DNA of 64,000 nt from Pseudomonadota bacterium. Lineage in GTDB: Bacteria > Myxococcota_A > UBA796 > SXON01. The notes below the pieces were generated by a model that did no database searches, was not told the origin of the DNA, and saw only the letters and a list, made by a program, of their open reading frames with translations. Numbering within the stretch: position 1 is the first letter of the stretch; every line of letters starts with the position of its first letter. Positions 24,132-32,249 of this stretch are shown piece after piece. Made by a program: the position numbers and the translations under genes. Location: positions 1-64,000 of the forward strand of contig SXON01000021.1 of the NCBI GenBank assembly GCA_005778355.1. Reading direction: 5' to 3'.

Positions 24132-25343
24132 CTAGGAGCCGACGAGCAGCGGAAAGATCCGCTCTCGAAGCGAACGTCGACGAGGCGGCGCGACGTCGAG
24201 CAGCGAGGGCACGATGGGCATCTCGAAGGCCGGCGGCAGCGTGATCATCGGCTCGGTGGGCACGCGGTCGGGGTCGTCGCACGGCGCGGCGACGACTGGC
24301 GCCTGCTGGGCCACGGGCGGGGGCGAGACCGCTGGTGGAGGATCGATCCCCGCGAGCCGAGCGGGACGATCCGACGGCACCGGGTCGTTCTCGATCACCG
24401 GCACGTAGGCCTGGAGCGAGGGCAACGACGGGGCCAGCATCGCGACCACGGCCTCGGCGTCGCTCACGGTCGGCCGGTGTCCCGGGGGCAGGCCGCGGAC
24501 CGCGTCGGAGAGGGCGCGACTCCAGGCCGGGTCGACCCGCCCGGCGAGCGGCGGGCCCACGAAACGTTCGAACTCCGCGCGCACCACCGTCATCGAGGGC
24601 AAGAATCCCTGCGGATTCAGGAGCAAAAGGGACTGGAGGAATCGGCGGAAACTCAGCGGGTAGCGGGCCGCGTGCTCAGGTCGATCGAGGGTGGCCGAGA
24701 GCGTGCGAAGGCTGGCGATGGTTGCCCCCCTTGGGTCGGGCACCATGCCCACCGCCGCGCTCGCGATGACCGCACCCAGCCCCATCGCGTCGGGCAAGAC
24801 ACCGCCTACGCCGACGGGTAGCGGAAAGCCGCACACCCGCGCGCGCCCGGTGACCTCGACCACCACGTGAGTGAGGCCAAGACGGCCGTGGGCCACGCCG
24901 AAGGGCCGACCCACCTCGTGGAGGAAAGCAAGGGCATCGGCGATCTCGGCGCCGAGCGCGGCAAGTCGCGACACCGAGAAGCTGAGGCCGCGGCGGCCGA
25001 GCAGCGAGCGCAGCGTCCACCCGTGGATGCCCTCCATGACGATCGTACGAAGCTCGCCGCGCTGGGCCACCTCGTATACGCGAGGAATCGCCGGGTGACG
25101 ACCCGCCGCCATCGCCTCGCCCAGCGCGAGGAACTGCGCGTCGTCGAGGTCGCGCGGCCCCACGGTCGCCACCTCCACCACCCGCCGGCCACCCGCCTGA
25201 CCGCGATCGAGCTCGAAGAGGCCGCCCCGGAGGGTGCGCCCCAGCACCCGGCCCACGCGGAGGCCGCGAACATCCATGTCCCAGTCGCTGTCGAGCAGAC
25301 GGCTCGGCGACGGGGGTCGGGGGGATGGCGTCCGGGGGCCCAC
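24132..25343 (-). CDS. Ser/Thr protein kinase-like pseudokinase
   Basis: A 403-residue (GTG, 25343) or 381-residue (ATG, 25277) protein with the outline of a protein kinase but no catalytic residues. The Gly loop is GRVLGRTLRGGLFELDR. The VAIK lysine is missing (VVEVATV). The catalytic loop reads HGRLGLTHVVVE where HRDLKPxNILL is expected, so the Asp is lost, and DFG is GFP. The C-terminus is a Pro-rich segment ending EPMITLPPAFEMPIVP and a basic tail. It is therefore probably a signalling scaffold. An apparent promoter is just upstream (25350-25377), leaving almost no leader for the GTG start. Confidence 0.75.
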   Translation of the reverse strand: MGPRTPSPRPPSPSRLLDSDWDMDVRGLRVGRVLGRTLRGGLFELDRGQAGGRRVVEVATVGPRDLDDAQFLALGEAMAAGRHPAIPRVYEVAQRGELRTIVMEGIHGWTLRSLLGRRGLSFSVSRLAALGAEIADALAFLHEVGRPFGVAHGRLGLTHVVVEVTGRARVCGFPLPVGVGGVLPDAMGLGAVIASAAVGMVPDPRGATIASLRTLSATLDRPEHAARYPLSFRRFLQSLLLLNPQGFLPSMTVVRAEFERFVGPPLAGRVDPAWSRALSDAVRGLPPGHRPTVSDAEAVVAMLAPSLPSLQAYVPVIENDPVPSDRPARLAGIDPPPAVSPPPVAQQAPVVAAPCDDPDRVPTEPMITLPPAFEMPIVPSLLDVAPPRRRSLRERIFPLLVGS

Positions 25344-25349
25344 GAAAAC

Positions 25350-25377
25350 ATCATATGCCCAAAAACGAAAAACTCAA
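25350..25377 (-). promoter_or_regulatory. Probable sigma-70 promoter for the pseudokinase gene
   Basis: On the minus strand, TTGAGT (25377-25372) and TATGAT (25355-25350) are separated by 16 bp inside the only AT-rich patch of the neighbourhood (about 25344-25390). The expected start point falls at the GTG at 25343, so that start would be leaderless. Otherwise translation begins at the ATG at 25277. Base composition and box spacing support it; there is no experimental evidence. Confidence 0.55.
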
Positions 25378-25458
25378 GAATCCGTAAAATCTGCCGCGCG
25401 AGCGACCGCGCCCGGGTTCGGGCACGGCCGACATCACCACGGCGAGAACGAAGCCCTC

Positions 25459-26910
25459 CTAGAAACCCATCTCTTCCGGTCGGCGATACCGGTACAGGCG
25501 CAGCAAGGCGCGCAGCTCCACGGGCGCGGCGTAGCGGCCCAGCCGCCATCGGGGTGCCGCCAGAGCCTGGACGAGGCGGCGGCGGCGGGCGGAGAGGTTG
25601 AGATCGGTCGCGGTGGGGAAGCGCGCGTTGAGCACCGTCTCGAAGTCATCGATGCGCTGGCGCAGTCCAGGCGTCATCCACGGCGTCGACTCCACGCGCC
25701 GGTGGTCGAAGTCGGTCCAGGGGGGCGCGAGCCATCCGTCGAGCGTAGTCGGGAAGGAGAACCCCCGCTTCTTGGCCTCGTCCCACTGCCCTGGCAGCGG
25801 CACCGGGGTGTACAGGTAGAGGATGATCTCGCAGTCGGGATTGTCGGCCTTCAAGTCGCGGACGAGTTCCAGGGAGAGCGCCACGTCGCGCTCGGGATCC
25901 GCCGCGTTCCCCAGCACGAAGCTGAACTCGGGCACCACGCCGTGCCGCCGCGCGACGCGGTTGAGCTCGCGGGTGTCGCTCACGCGAAGCCCGCCCTTGT
26001 CCATCGCGTCGAGGGCCGCGTCGTCGCCCGACTCCGCGCCGTAGAACACCATCTTCAAGCCCGACCTCGCCATGGCTGCCCACGTGGCGCCGTCGAACGC
26101 GAGCATGGTGTCGATGCGCCCTTCGCCCCACCAGGCCAGCCCGAGGTCGATGATCCCGTCGGCCACCTCGCGACAACGCCGCTCCCAGGCGAAGAAGTTG
26201 TTGTCGTGGAACTCAAGCGCGTTGGCCCCGTGGTCCCGAGCGAGGGTTCGCGCCGTGGCGATCACGTCGGCGCTGGGGTCGGGGAGCCAGCGGCCCGCGT
26301 AGACGTTCACCACCGCGCAGAAGTTGCACAGATAGGGGCAACCAACGGAACTATGATGATTGAAGGTTCGTGAACCAAGAAACGTGCGAGCGGCGTAGGC
26401 GTTCATCTCCACCCGTTCGTAGGGGACCGGCCCAAAGCGGGACGACACCGCGAGGGCGGGCGCCGTCCCATGCATGATGTTGTCGCGACGCACGACCGTC
26501 CCCGGGAGGCCAGCGGGATCGCCCCCCGAGCGGAGCGCGTCGATCAACGCAGGCAAGACGCTCTCTCCCTGGCTGGTCACCACCACGTCGACCGTCGTCT
26601 CGTCCAGGCAAGACTCCGGGTGCACGCCTGGGAAGTACCCGCCCCAGACCACCACCAGATCCGGGTTCTTCGCCTTCAGTTCGCGGCAAAGCGGCGTGGC
26701 GACCCGGAGCTGGGGGCCGGGCATCACCGTCACCAGCAGGAGCACGCGCCCCGCCGCGCAGAGCGCCCGCAGGCGGTCGGCCGCGGCAGGCTCCACGTTG
26801 CCGTCGATGAGCGTCCATTCCCCTTCGAGAACGCGGGCCACCATCAGGAGCGACAGCGGCAATCGACGGTGCGCCGCGGCCGCCCGCGGGTTGAAGAGGA
26901 CGAGCCTCAT
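25459..26910 (-). CDS. B12-binding-type radical SAM enzyme, second copy in window
   Basis: A 483-residue protein. The N-terminal part (MRLVLFNPRAAAAHRRLPLSLLMVARVLEG, DLVVVWGGYFPGVHPE, VDVVVTSQGE) is the cobalamin-domain-like fold. The radical SAM motif is GCPYLCNFC, followed by LEFHDNNFFAWERRC and MVFYGAESGDD, both typical of B12-dependent methyltransferase or oxidoreductase members such as BchE-like proteins. It ends with a C-terminal helical extension. The ATG overlaps the stop of the methyltransferase gene upstream (ATGA, 26907-26910), so the two enzymes are coupled and may work on one product. Confidence 0.82.
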   Translation of the reverse strand: MRLVLFNPRAAAAHRRLPLSLLMVARVLEGEWTLIDGNVEPAAADRLRALCAAGRVLLLVTVMPGPQLRVATPLCRELKAKNPDLVVVWGGYFPGVHPESCLDETTVDVVVTSQGESVLPALIDALRSGGDPAGLPGTVVRRDNIMHGTAPALAVSSRFGPVPYERVEMNAYAARTFLGSRTFNHHSSVGCPYLCNFCAVVNVYAGRWLPDPSADVIATARTLARDHGANALEFHDNNFFAWERRCREVADGIIDLGLAWWGEGRIDTMLAFDGATWAAMARSGLKMVFYGAESGDDAALDAMDKGGLRVSDTRELNRVARRHGVVPEFSFVLGNAADPERDVALSLELVRDLKADNPDCEIILYLYTPVPLPGQWDEAKKRGFSFPTTLDGWLAPPWTDFDHRRVESTPWMTPGLRQRIDDFETVLNARFPTATDLNLSARRRRLVQALAAPRWRLGRYAAPVELRALLRLYRYRRPEEMGF

Positions 26911-27626
26911 CGTCGCCTCAACACGACGAGCGCGTGGTCGCCGAGGCGCCGCGCGATGGGCAATCTCGATACGAGCGCGTCGAGGCCGGCCAGCCGCGCG
27001 CCCTCGCCACCCTCATCGGGGGGCGGCACCAGGATGCCGATGGCCTCCACCCGCTCCGCCGTGAAGGCTTCGCCAAAAGCCGCGATCAGCTCGCCCGGGT
27101 CGCGGTAGTAGACGGGCACCTGCTCACCGGCAACCCGGGCCACCCCCCCGCGACGCGGCCATCGCCCGCGGGCGAGACGAGCGAGGCTCTCCATGGGCGC
27201 ATGGCGGCACATCGTCACGAGGATCAGCACACCCCCGGGTCGGACCACGCGCGTGGCTTCCCTCACGAGACCGGTGAGCCCATCGAGACAGTTGACGACG
27301 CCGAAGTTGGCCAAGACGATGTCGTACGTCTCCGTCGGCAGGCGTTCGGCTTCGCCCACCTCGGCCTGCACCCCCAGCGCCGATGCGCGCGCCACCATGC
27401 CGGGGGAAATGTCGATCCCGTGCACCTCGTAGCCCGCGGCACCAAAGAGGCAGGCGTCGGCCCCGTCGCCACAACCCACATCGAGCAAGCGCCCTGGTGG
27501 GGGCATCGCGGCGATCGCGGCGGCAGCGATGCGAGCGCGCCAGTGACGCACGCGGAGGCGTGAATTCCACCGTACGGCGTAGCCCTCCGCTTCCCGGTCA
27601 AAGGCGTGTGAGAAACCCGTCGCCAT
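26907..27626 (-). CDS. SAM-dependent methyltransferase
   Basis: A 239-residue class I methyltransferase starting MATGFSHAFDREAEGYA; an ATG at 27638 adds MRVP. Motif I is LLDVGCGDGADACLFGAAGYEVHGIDISPGM, with motif II DIVLANFGVVNCL and motif III ATRVVRPGGVLILVTM. The layout is that of Methyltransf_11/25-type enzymes acting on small molecules. It is translationally coupled to the radical SAM gene. A continuous reading frame extends far upstream across the next gene's complement, but that part is antisense artefact. It is divergent from the large Ig-repeat gene, with 66 bp between starts. Confidence 0.82.
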   Translation of the reverse strand: MATGFSHAFDREAEGYAVRWNSRLRVRHWRARIAAAAIAAMPPPGRLLDVGCGDGADACLFGAAGYEVHGIDISPGMVARASALGVQAEVGEAERLPTETYDIVLANFGVVNCLDGLTGLVREATRVVRPGGVLILVTMCRHAPMESLARLARGRWPRRGGVARVAGEQVPVYYRDPGELIAAFGEAFTAERVEAIGILVPPPDEGGEGARLAGLDALVSRLPIARRLGDHALVVLRRR

Positions 27627-27692
27627 AGGCACCCGCATTGATGGGCCGCGGGAGGCGAAGTACCATGGCCGGCCCCGGACTGGAGCTCGTAC

Positions 27693-30600
27693 ATGCGTTC
27701 GCTGCCGCTCGTCGTACACCTTCTCGCTGCTGGCGTCGTGATGGAGGCGCTGCTTGCGCCCGAGGTCGCGTATGCCCAGGCCCCAGCCACCTTCGAGGGT
27801 ACTGGCCTCGTCGAAATGATCGCGCCCACCGGCATCGTGGGCGACGGTGCCACGCCCGCCGAGCTCTACGTGGTGGCCCTTGGGCCCACCGGGGCCCCGC
27901 TCACGGGCCTCGCGCTCAAAGCCAGCGTGACCACCGGCAGCGTGTCGGCGATGACCGACGCCGGCGGTGGCCTCTGGAAGCTCACGTTCACCCCGCCGAA
28001 GGCCGACGCGAAGGTGGCGGCCACGCTGACGCTGAAGGGCAAGATCGGCAAGGACACCTACCAGAAGTCCTTCAACTTCACGGTTTCGCCGCCCAAGAGC
28101 CGCCAGCTCAGCGCCGCAGCCAACCCCCCGAAGATGACCCTCGGCTCCGACCGCACGGCCACCCTGTCGTTCAACCTGGCTGGCGGCGACCGGCAGAACC
28201 TCGGCGGCATCGAGCTGGCTTTCCTCGCCTCGAGCGGCACCGTGGAGAACGTCACCAACCTTGGCGGCGGCCAGTTCACCGCGCTCTTCACCTCGCCCTC
28301 GGTGAACTACCCCCACGTGGCGATCGTCACCGTGGTGGACAAGCGCGACCCCTCCCGCACCTTCGGCGCCATCCCCATCCCGATGTGGGGCAAGGTCGAT
28401 TTCCCGGTCACGGCCGCCCCGAACAGCAAGGTGATCATCAAGATCGGCGACCAGCAGTTCGGACCGGTACCGGCCGACGCTCAGGGCCGCGCCCGCGTGC
28501 CCATCATGGTGTCGCCCGGTGCGCAGGTGGCCGAGAAGATCTCGGTCAGCTCCGACGGCCAGTCCACCAGTGAGCCGCTGGACCTCAAGGTGCCGGAGGG
28601 CAAGCGCGTGGCGCTCATGCCGCTGCCGGCCGCGATTCCGTCGGACAGTCGCCTCGCGGTCCCCGTACATCTGTACGTCGCGACGCCGGACGGCAAGCCC
28701 GACACGGCGGCCCAGGTGGTCTTCACCGTGACCGCCGGCACGATCAGCACCGCTCGGCACGTGGGCAACGGCGTGTACGAGGGGGTCTACACCCCGCCCA
28801 ACGGCGCTTCCTCGGCCCAGGCAACGCTCTCCGCCAGCCTGACCGACCGCCCGCAGGCCCAGACCGCCTCGCTTCCGATCAACCTCGTCGGCACCCGCCC
28901 GGCCAACGTGTCGCTCACCGCCGAGCCGACCCTGCTCCCCGCCGCGGCCGAAGGCTTCAAGGTGTTCGCCAAGGTCAACGCGCCCGATGGCAGCGGCATC
29001 GGCGGTCGTACCGTCACCTTCGGGGCCAGTGGCGCCCGCGTGAAGGGCGACGTGAAGGACCTGAAGAACGGCGACTACCAGGGCCTCTTCACCACCACGG
29101 GCAGCGGCCCGGTGGAGCTCACCGCCACCGTGTCCACGCCGACCACCGGCAACCCGATGTCGCGCGTCTTGCTCGTGCCTTCGAGGTCCCGGGTCAACAA
29201 CGATGGTCTTTCTTCCTCGATGGTTACCGTGGTCAGCGTCGACGAGTTCGGCTACCCGGTCCCGAACGTGGCAGTGAACCTCAAGCTCACCCAGGGCGAC
29301 GGTGCGCTGCCGGCGACGGCCACCACCGGGGCCGATGGCCTGGCGCAGGTGCACTACACCGCCGGTCGCAAGGCGGGCATCGTGAGCATCGAGGCCCAGT
29401 CGGGCGACGCGGTGTCGGCGGTCTCGCTGGCGCAGGTGCCCGACGAGCTGGCCCTCGCCGGCCTGCCGATCGCGGGCAGCCGCGTGGAAGCGGCGCTGGT
29501 GAACGAGTGGGGGGCCGCGCTCGGCGAACTTCGCATCGAGCGCGAAGGCATGCAGGGGGCGGTCATCGCGCCCATGGTGCCGACGCTCGCCGGGGGCGTG
29601 AAGGCCGCCAAGGCCGCCATGAGCAGCGATCCCGCCTCGGTGAGCGCCGGCGGCAGCGTTCGCCTGCGCATCAACCTCACCGACGACCAGGGCCGCGGCG
29701 TGCCGGGCCAGAAGCTCGACTTCCTCACCTCGGTCGGCTCGGTGGGCACGGTCACCGAGATCGGCGGCGGCGTGTACGAGACGACGCTGGCGGTGCCGAG
29801 CACCGCGGGCGGCGACGTGAAGGTGTCGGTCGCGACGATCGATGGCTCGGTCAGCGCGTTCATGCGCGTGCCCGTCGGCGGTGCCGAGAGCGCCTGGTCG
29901 ACCGAGAGCCCCTTCGCCACCCAGGCCACGGTCGACCCCTATGCCACGCCTGCGCCGGCCCCGGCGCCCACGCCCGCCCCTGCACCCGCGCCGGCCCCGG
30001 CGCCCACCACCACCACCACGACCACCGTGTCGAAGGCGCCCGCGGCGCCGAGTGACCGTCCCTTTCTCCGCGCCCGCGTGGGCTTCACGTTCGGCTACTA
30101 CAGCTACGACCAGCTCCCGCTGAGCAAGACCACCGTGCTCTTCCCGAAGGAGCTGATCCTCGACTCGGGATCGCAGGGCGGGGCCGTCCAGGCACGCTTC
30201 TTCATCCCCGGCGTACCCTACGTTGGCTTGGAGGGCGCTTTCCGCGGCACGGTGTACTCGGTCGACCCGAAGCCGCTCTGCGCCGCGCTCGAGAACGAGT
30301 GCGCCGACGCCGCGCTGGTCTACGACACTGTGCTCAACCAGCACGTCGTGGCCATCGGCCGCTACCCCTTCGACGTGGGGGCGAGCACCTTCCACGTGGG
30401 CGGCCGCGTGGGCTGGGGCAACAGCGACGTGCAGACCTACACGGTGAAGGAAGGCCAGGAGATCCTGCTCGACCAGCTCGCGCTGAACTCGCTCTCGGTG
30501 GGCGCCGAGCTGGGTGCCGAGATTGGCCCGTCCCTGTTCCTCGCAACCACCTTCAATGAGCAGCTCGCGGGGGGCAGCACGCCCTTCAACACCGAGTTCC

Positions 30601-30761
30601 AGTTCGAGGTGGGCTACGCCTTCCTGCCCTTCATGTACGCGAGCTTGGCCTACGACATGTCGCTGCGGCAGATTGGCATCGAGAACCGCGACGGCGACGC
30701 GGTGGGCGAGATCACCGACACCTTCCACGGCGGTACCGCCTCCGTGGGCGTGCAGTTCTGA
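27693..30761 (+). CDS. Ig-repeat outer-membrane beta-barrel (invasin/intimin-like layout)
   Basis: A 1022-residue secreted protein with a signal peptide ending VAYA. Six to seven tandem Ig-like domains of ~90 residues follow, each with a strand pattern like GDGATPAELYVVALGPTGAPLTGLALKA ... GGGLWKLTFTPP. A low-complexity linker of Pro-Ala and Thr runs (residues ~750-785) leads to a C-terminal ~240-residue beta-barrel (FLRARVGFTFGYYSYDQLPL, YVGLEGAFRGTVYSVD) ending in Phe, the usual signature of outer-membrane barrels. The Ig domains precede the barrel, so they are probably periplasmic or loop-displayed. GGAG lies 11 bp before the ATG. No catalytic motif; adhesion or envelope spacing is inferred. 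Confidence 0.82.
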   Translation: MRSLPLVVHLLAAGVVMEALLAPEVAYAQAPATFEGTGLVEMIAPTGIVGDGATPAELYVVALGPTGAPLTGLALKASVTTGSVSAMTDAGGGLWKLTFTPPKADAKVAATLTLKGKIGKDTYQKSFNFTVSPPKSRQLSAAANPPKMTLGSDRTATLSFNLAGGDRQNLGGIELAFLASSGTVENVTNLGGGQFTALFTSPSVNYPHVAIVTVVDKRDPSRTFGAIPIPMWGKVDFPVTAAPNSKVIIKIGDQQFGPVPADAQGRARVPIMVSPGAQVAEKISVSSDGQSTSEPLDLKVPEGKRVALMPLPAAIPSDSRLAVPVHLYVATPDGKPDTAAQVVFTVTAGTISTARHVGNGVYEGVYTPPNGASSAQATLSASLTDRPQAQTASLPINLVGTRPANVSLTAEPTLLPAAAEGFKVFAKVNAPDGSGIGGRTVTFGASGARVKGDVKDLKNGDYQGLFTTTGSGPVELTATVSTPTTGNPMSRVLLVPSRSRVNNDGLSSSMVTVVSVDEFGYPVPNVAVNLKLTQGDGALPATATTGADGLAQVHYTAGRKAGIVSIEAQSGDAVSAVSLAQVPDELALAGLPIAGSRVEAALVNEWGAALGELRIEREGMQGAVIAPMVPTLAGGVKAAKAAMSSDPASVSAGGSVRLRINLTDDQGRGVPGQKLDFLTSVGSVGTVTEIGGGVYETTLAVPSTAGGDVKVSVATIDGSVSAFMRVPVGGAESAWSTESPFATQATVDPYATPAPAPAPTPAPAPAPAPAPTTTTTTTVSKAPAAPSDRPFLRARVGFTFGYYSYDQLPLSKTTVLFPKELILDSGSQGGAVQARFFIPGVPYVGLEGAFRGTVYSVDPKPLCAALENECADAALVYDTVLNQHVVAIGRYPFDVGASTFHVGGRVGWGNSDVQTYTVKEGQEILLDQLALNSLSVGAELGAEIGPSLFLATTFNEQLAGGSTPFNTEFQFEVGYAFLPFMYASLAYDMSLRQIGIENRDGDAVGEITDTFHGGTASVGVQF

Positions 30762-30779
30762 GGCGCTCGCCTCCCTCCG

Positions 30780-32249
30780 CTAGTCGCCCTGGGGGGCCAA
30801 CCAACCCGCGAGTCGTTCGCGCCAGTCCGTCCACTCCGTGCCATTGACCACGGCACGGACGTCGATCGACTCGCCGCCGCGCACGAAGAGTAGCGGCTCG
30901 CCGGGCGAGGTGCTGACCTGCCAGCCGGCCGCAGCGAGGTGCACGCCGAGGGCGAACGCGAGCAGATCCCGGTGACGCCGCGCCTCGGCCATGGGGCTCA
31001 GCACGCGCGGACCCCTCGCGACGAAGAGCACCGCTCGTCGCGACGGGCTCGCGAGCAGCTCGGGAAGTTCCTCTAGACAGCTCCGCCCAAGGCGCTCGGC
31101 CCACGGACCGAGATCGGCACGCCAGCGCGGCAGCCACACGCGCTGGCCCACCTCGTCCCAGCGTACGCGAACGAGGACCGGCACCTGGGGGTCGCCGCCG
31201 CGCAAGGGCTCGTCGATGATTCGCACCAGCGCGGGGTTGGCGAAGAGTCCCCGCACCACTACCTCGACCAGCGCCTCGGGATTGCGAACAAGGCTGAGCG
31301 CGGGCGGCCCGGGCGCCGGCGAGGCGGGCGATCCGAGCGCGGCGATGCGCTCGTGGTCGGGCGGATGCGTGTCCGCCTCGTCGCCCGCAACGCGAACCGT
31401 CGCGTCGGGGAGCACCCCTCGCGCATGGGCCGACGCCACGAAGCGCGAGAAGCCATCGAGCACGGGTGGATAAAAACCCGCCTCGATCACCGGGAGAACT
31501 TCCTGCGTCCAGTAGACGTTCCACAGGGCACCGTCGCGACCCACCACCTCGAGCGCTCGTGCCGCGTGCGCGGCGCTCACCACGTGCGCGGCGTGGGCGT
31601 CCGCCGCGAGCTCCTGCTGTCGCGACACCACCGCGCTGAGACGAAGGAACCAGCGCGTGTACCAGAGGAACGGGAGATGCAAGATTGAGCCCTCTCCGAG
31701 CCGTTCGGTCGCGACCGAGAGCGCTCGCCGCGTGCGGTACACCCACGGGCCGAGGCTCACGTCGCCGGATCGCCGGTGACCGAGCTCGTGCGCGATCACC
31801 GTGCGGAGGCCCTCCACGTCGAGCACGGCAAGCAGGCCGAGGCCGATACCCATGAACTCACGTCGGACAATGCCCATCTTTAGGCGTCGTTCGCCGACGA
31901 AGGCGTTGGCCTGGGGCACAAGGTACACGTCGTGGGGCATGGGCAAGGCGGACGACCGGGCCAGCTCTGCCGCCGTGGCCAGGAGGGCGGCCGCGTGCTC
32001 GGGCGGCAACACGGCCCCGGGGGGCGTGAATGTTTCCCACCGGGGGACGAGTCCCCACGCGATGCGCGCCGCCGCCGCCAGGGCGAGCAGGCCACCCACG
32101 GACGGCGACCCCCGGTAGGCGAAGTCGAGGTAGGGCACCAGGAGCAAGGCCGCGACGAGCGCGAGCGCGAGCAGCCAGAACCCGGCGTAGAGCGCCAGCG
32201 CCTGCGCGGCACGACGGCGGAGGGCGGCGGTGTCGGTCACGGCGGCCAC
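30780..32249 (-). CDS. M48-family membrane zinc metalloprotease
   Basis: A 489-residue protein with two N-terminal membrane helices (ALALYAGFWLLALALVAALLLVP and GGLLALAAAARIAWGLVP). The active site is VIAHELGHRRSGD (His154, Glu155, His158), with third zinc ligand Glu213 in SRQQELAADAHAA. This is the Ste24/HtpX arrangement used for envelope protein quality control or prenyl-protein cleavage. The C-terminal ~220 residues have no known family. Its start overlaps the stop of the TPR protein by 13 bp, and it is last of a four-gene operon. Confidence 0.85.
   Translation of the reverse strand: MAAVTDTAALRRRAAQALALYAGFWLLALALVAALLLVPYLDFAYRGSPSVGGLLALAAAARIAWGLVPRWETFTPPGAVLPPEHAAALLATAAELARSSALPMPHDVYLVPQANAFVGERRLKMGIVRREFMGIGLGLLAVLDVEGLRTVIAHELGHRRSGDVSLGPWVYRTRRALSVATERLGEGSILHLPFLWYTRWFLRLSAVVSRQQELAADAHAAHVVSAAHAARALEVVGRDGALWNVYWTQEVLPVIEAGFYPPVLDGFSRFVASAHARGVLPDATVRVAGDEADTHPPDHERIAALGSPASPAPGPPALSLVRNPEALVEVVVRGLFANPALVRIIDEPLRGGDPQVPVLVRVRWDEVGQRVWLPRWRADLGPWAERLGRSCLEELPELLASPSRRAVLFVARGPRVLSPMAEARRHRDLLAFALGVHLAAAGWQVSTSPGEPLLFVRGGESIDVRAVVNGTEWTDWRERLAGWLAPQGD

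Noticed and set aside
26907-30728. 1273-codon minus-strand frame running into the methyltransferase
   Set aside because: Only the last ~240 codons are the methyltransferase. The rest is antisense to the Ig-repeat barrel and results from high GC codon usage.
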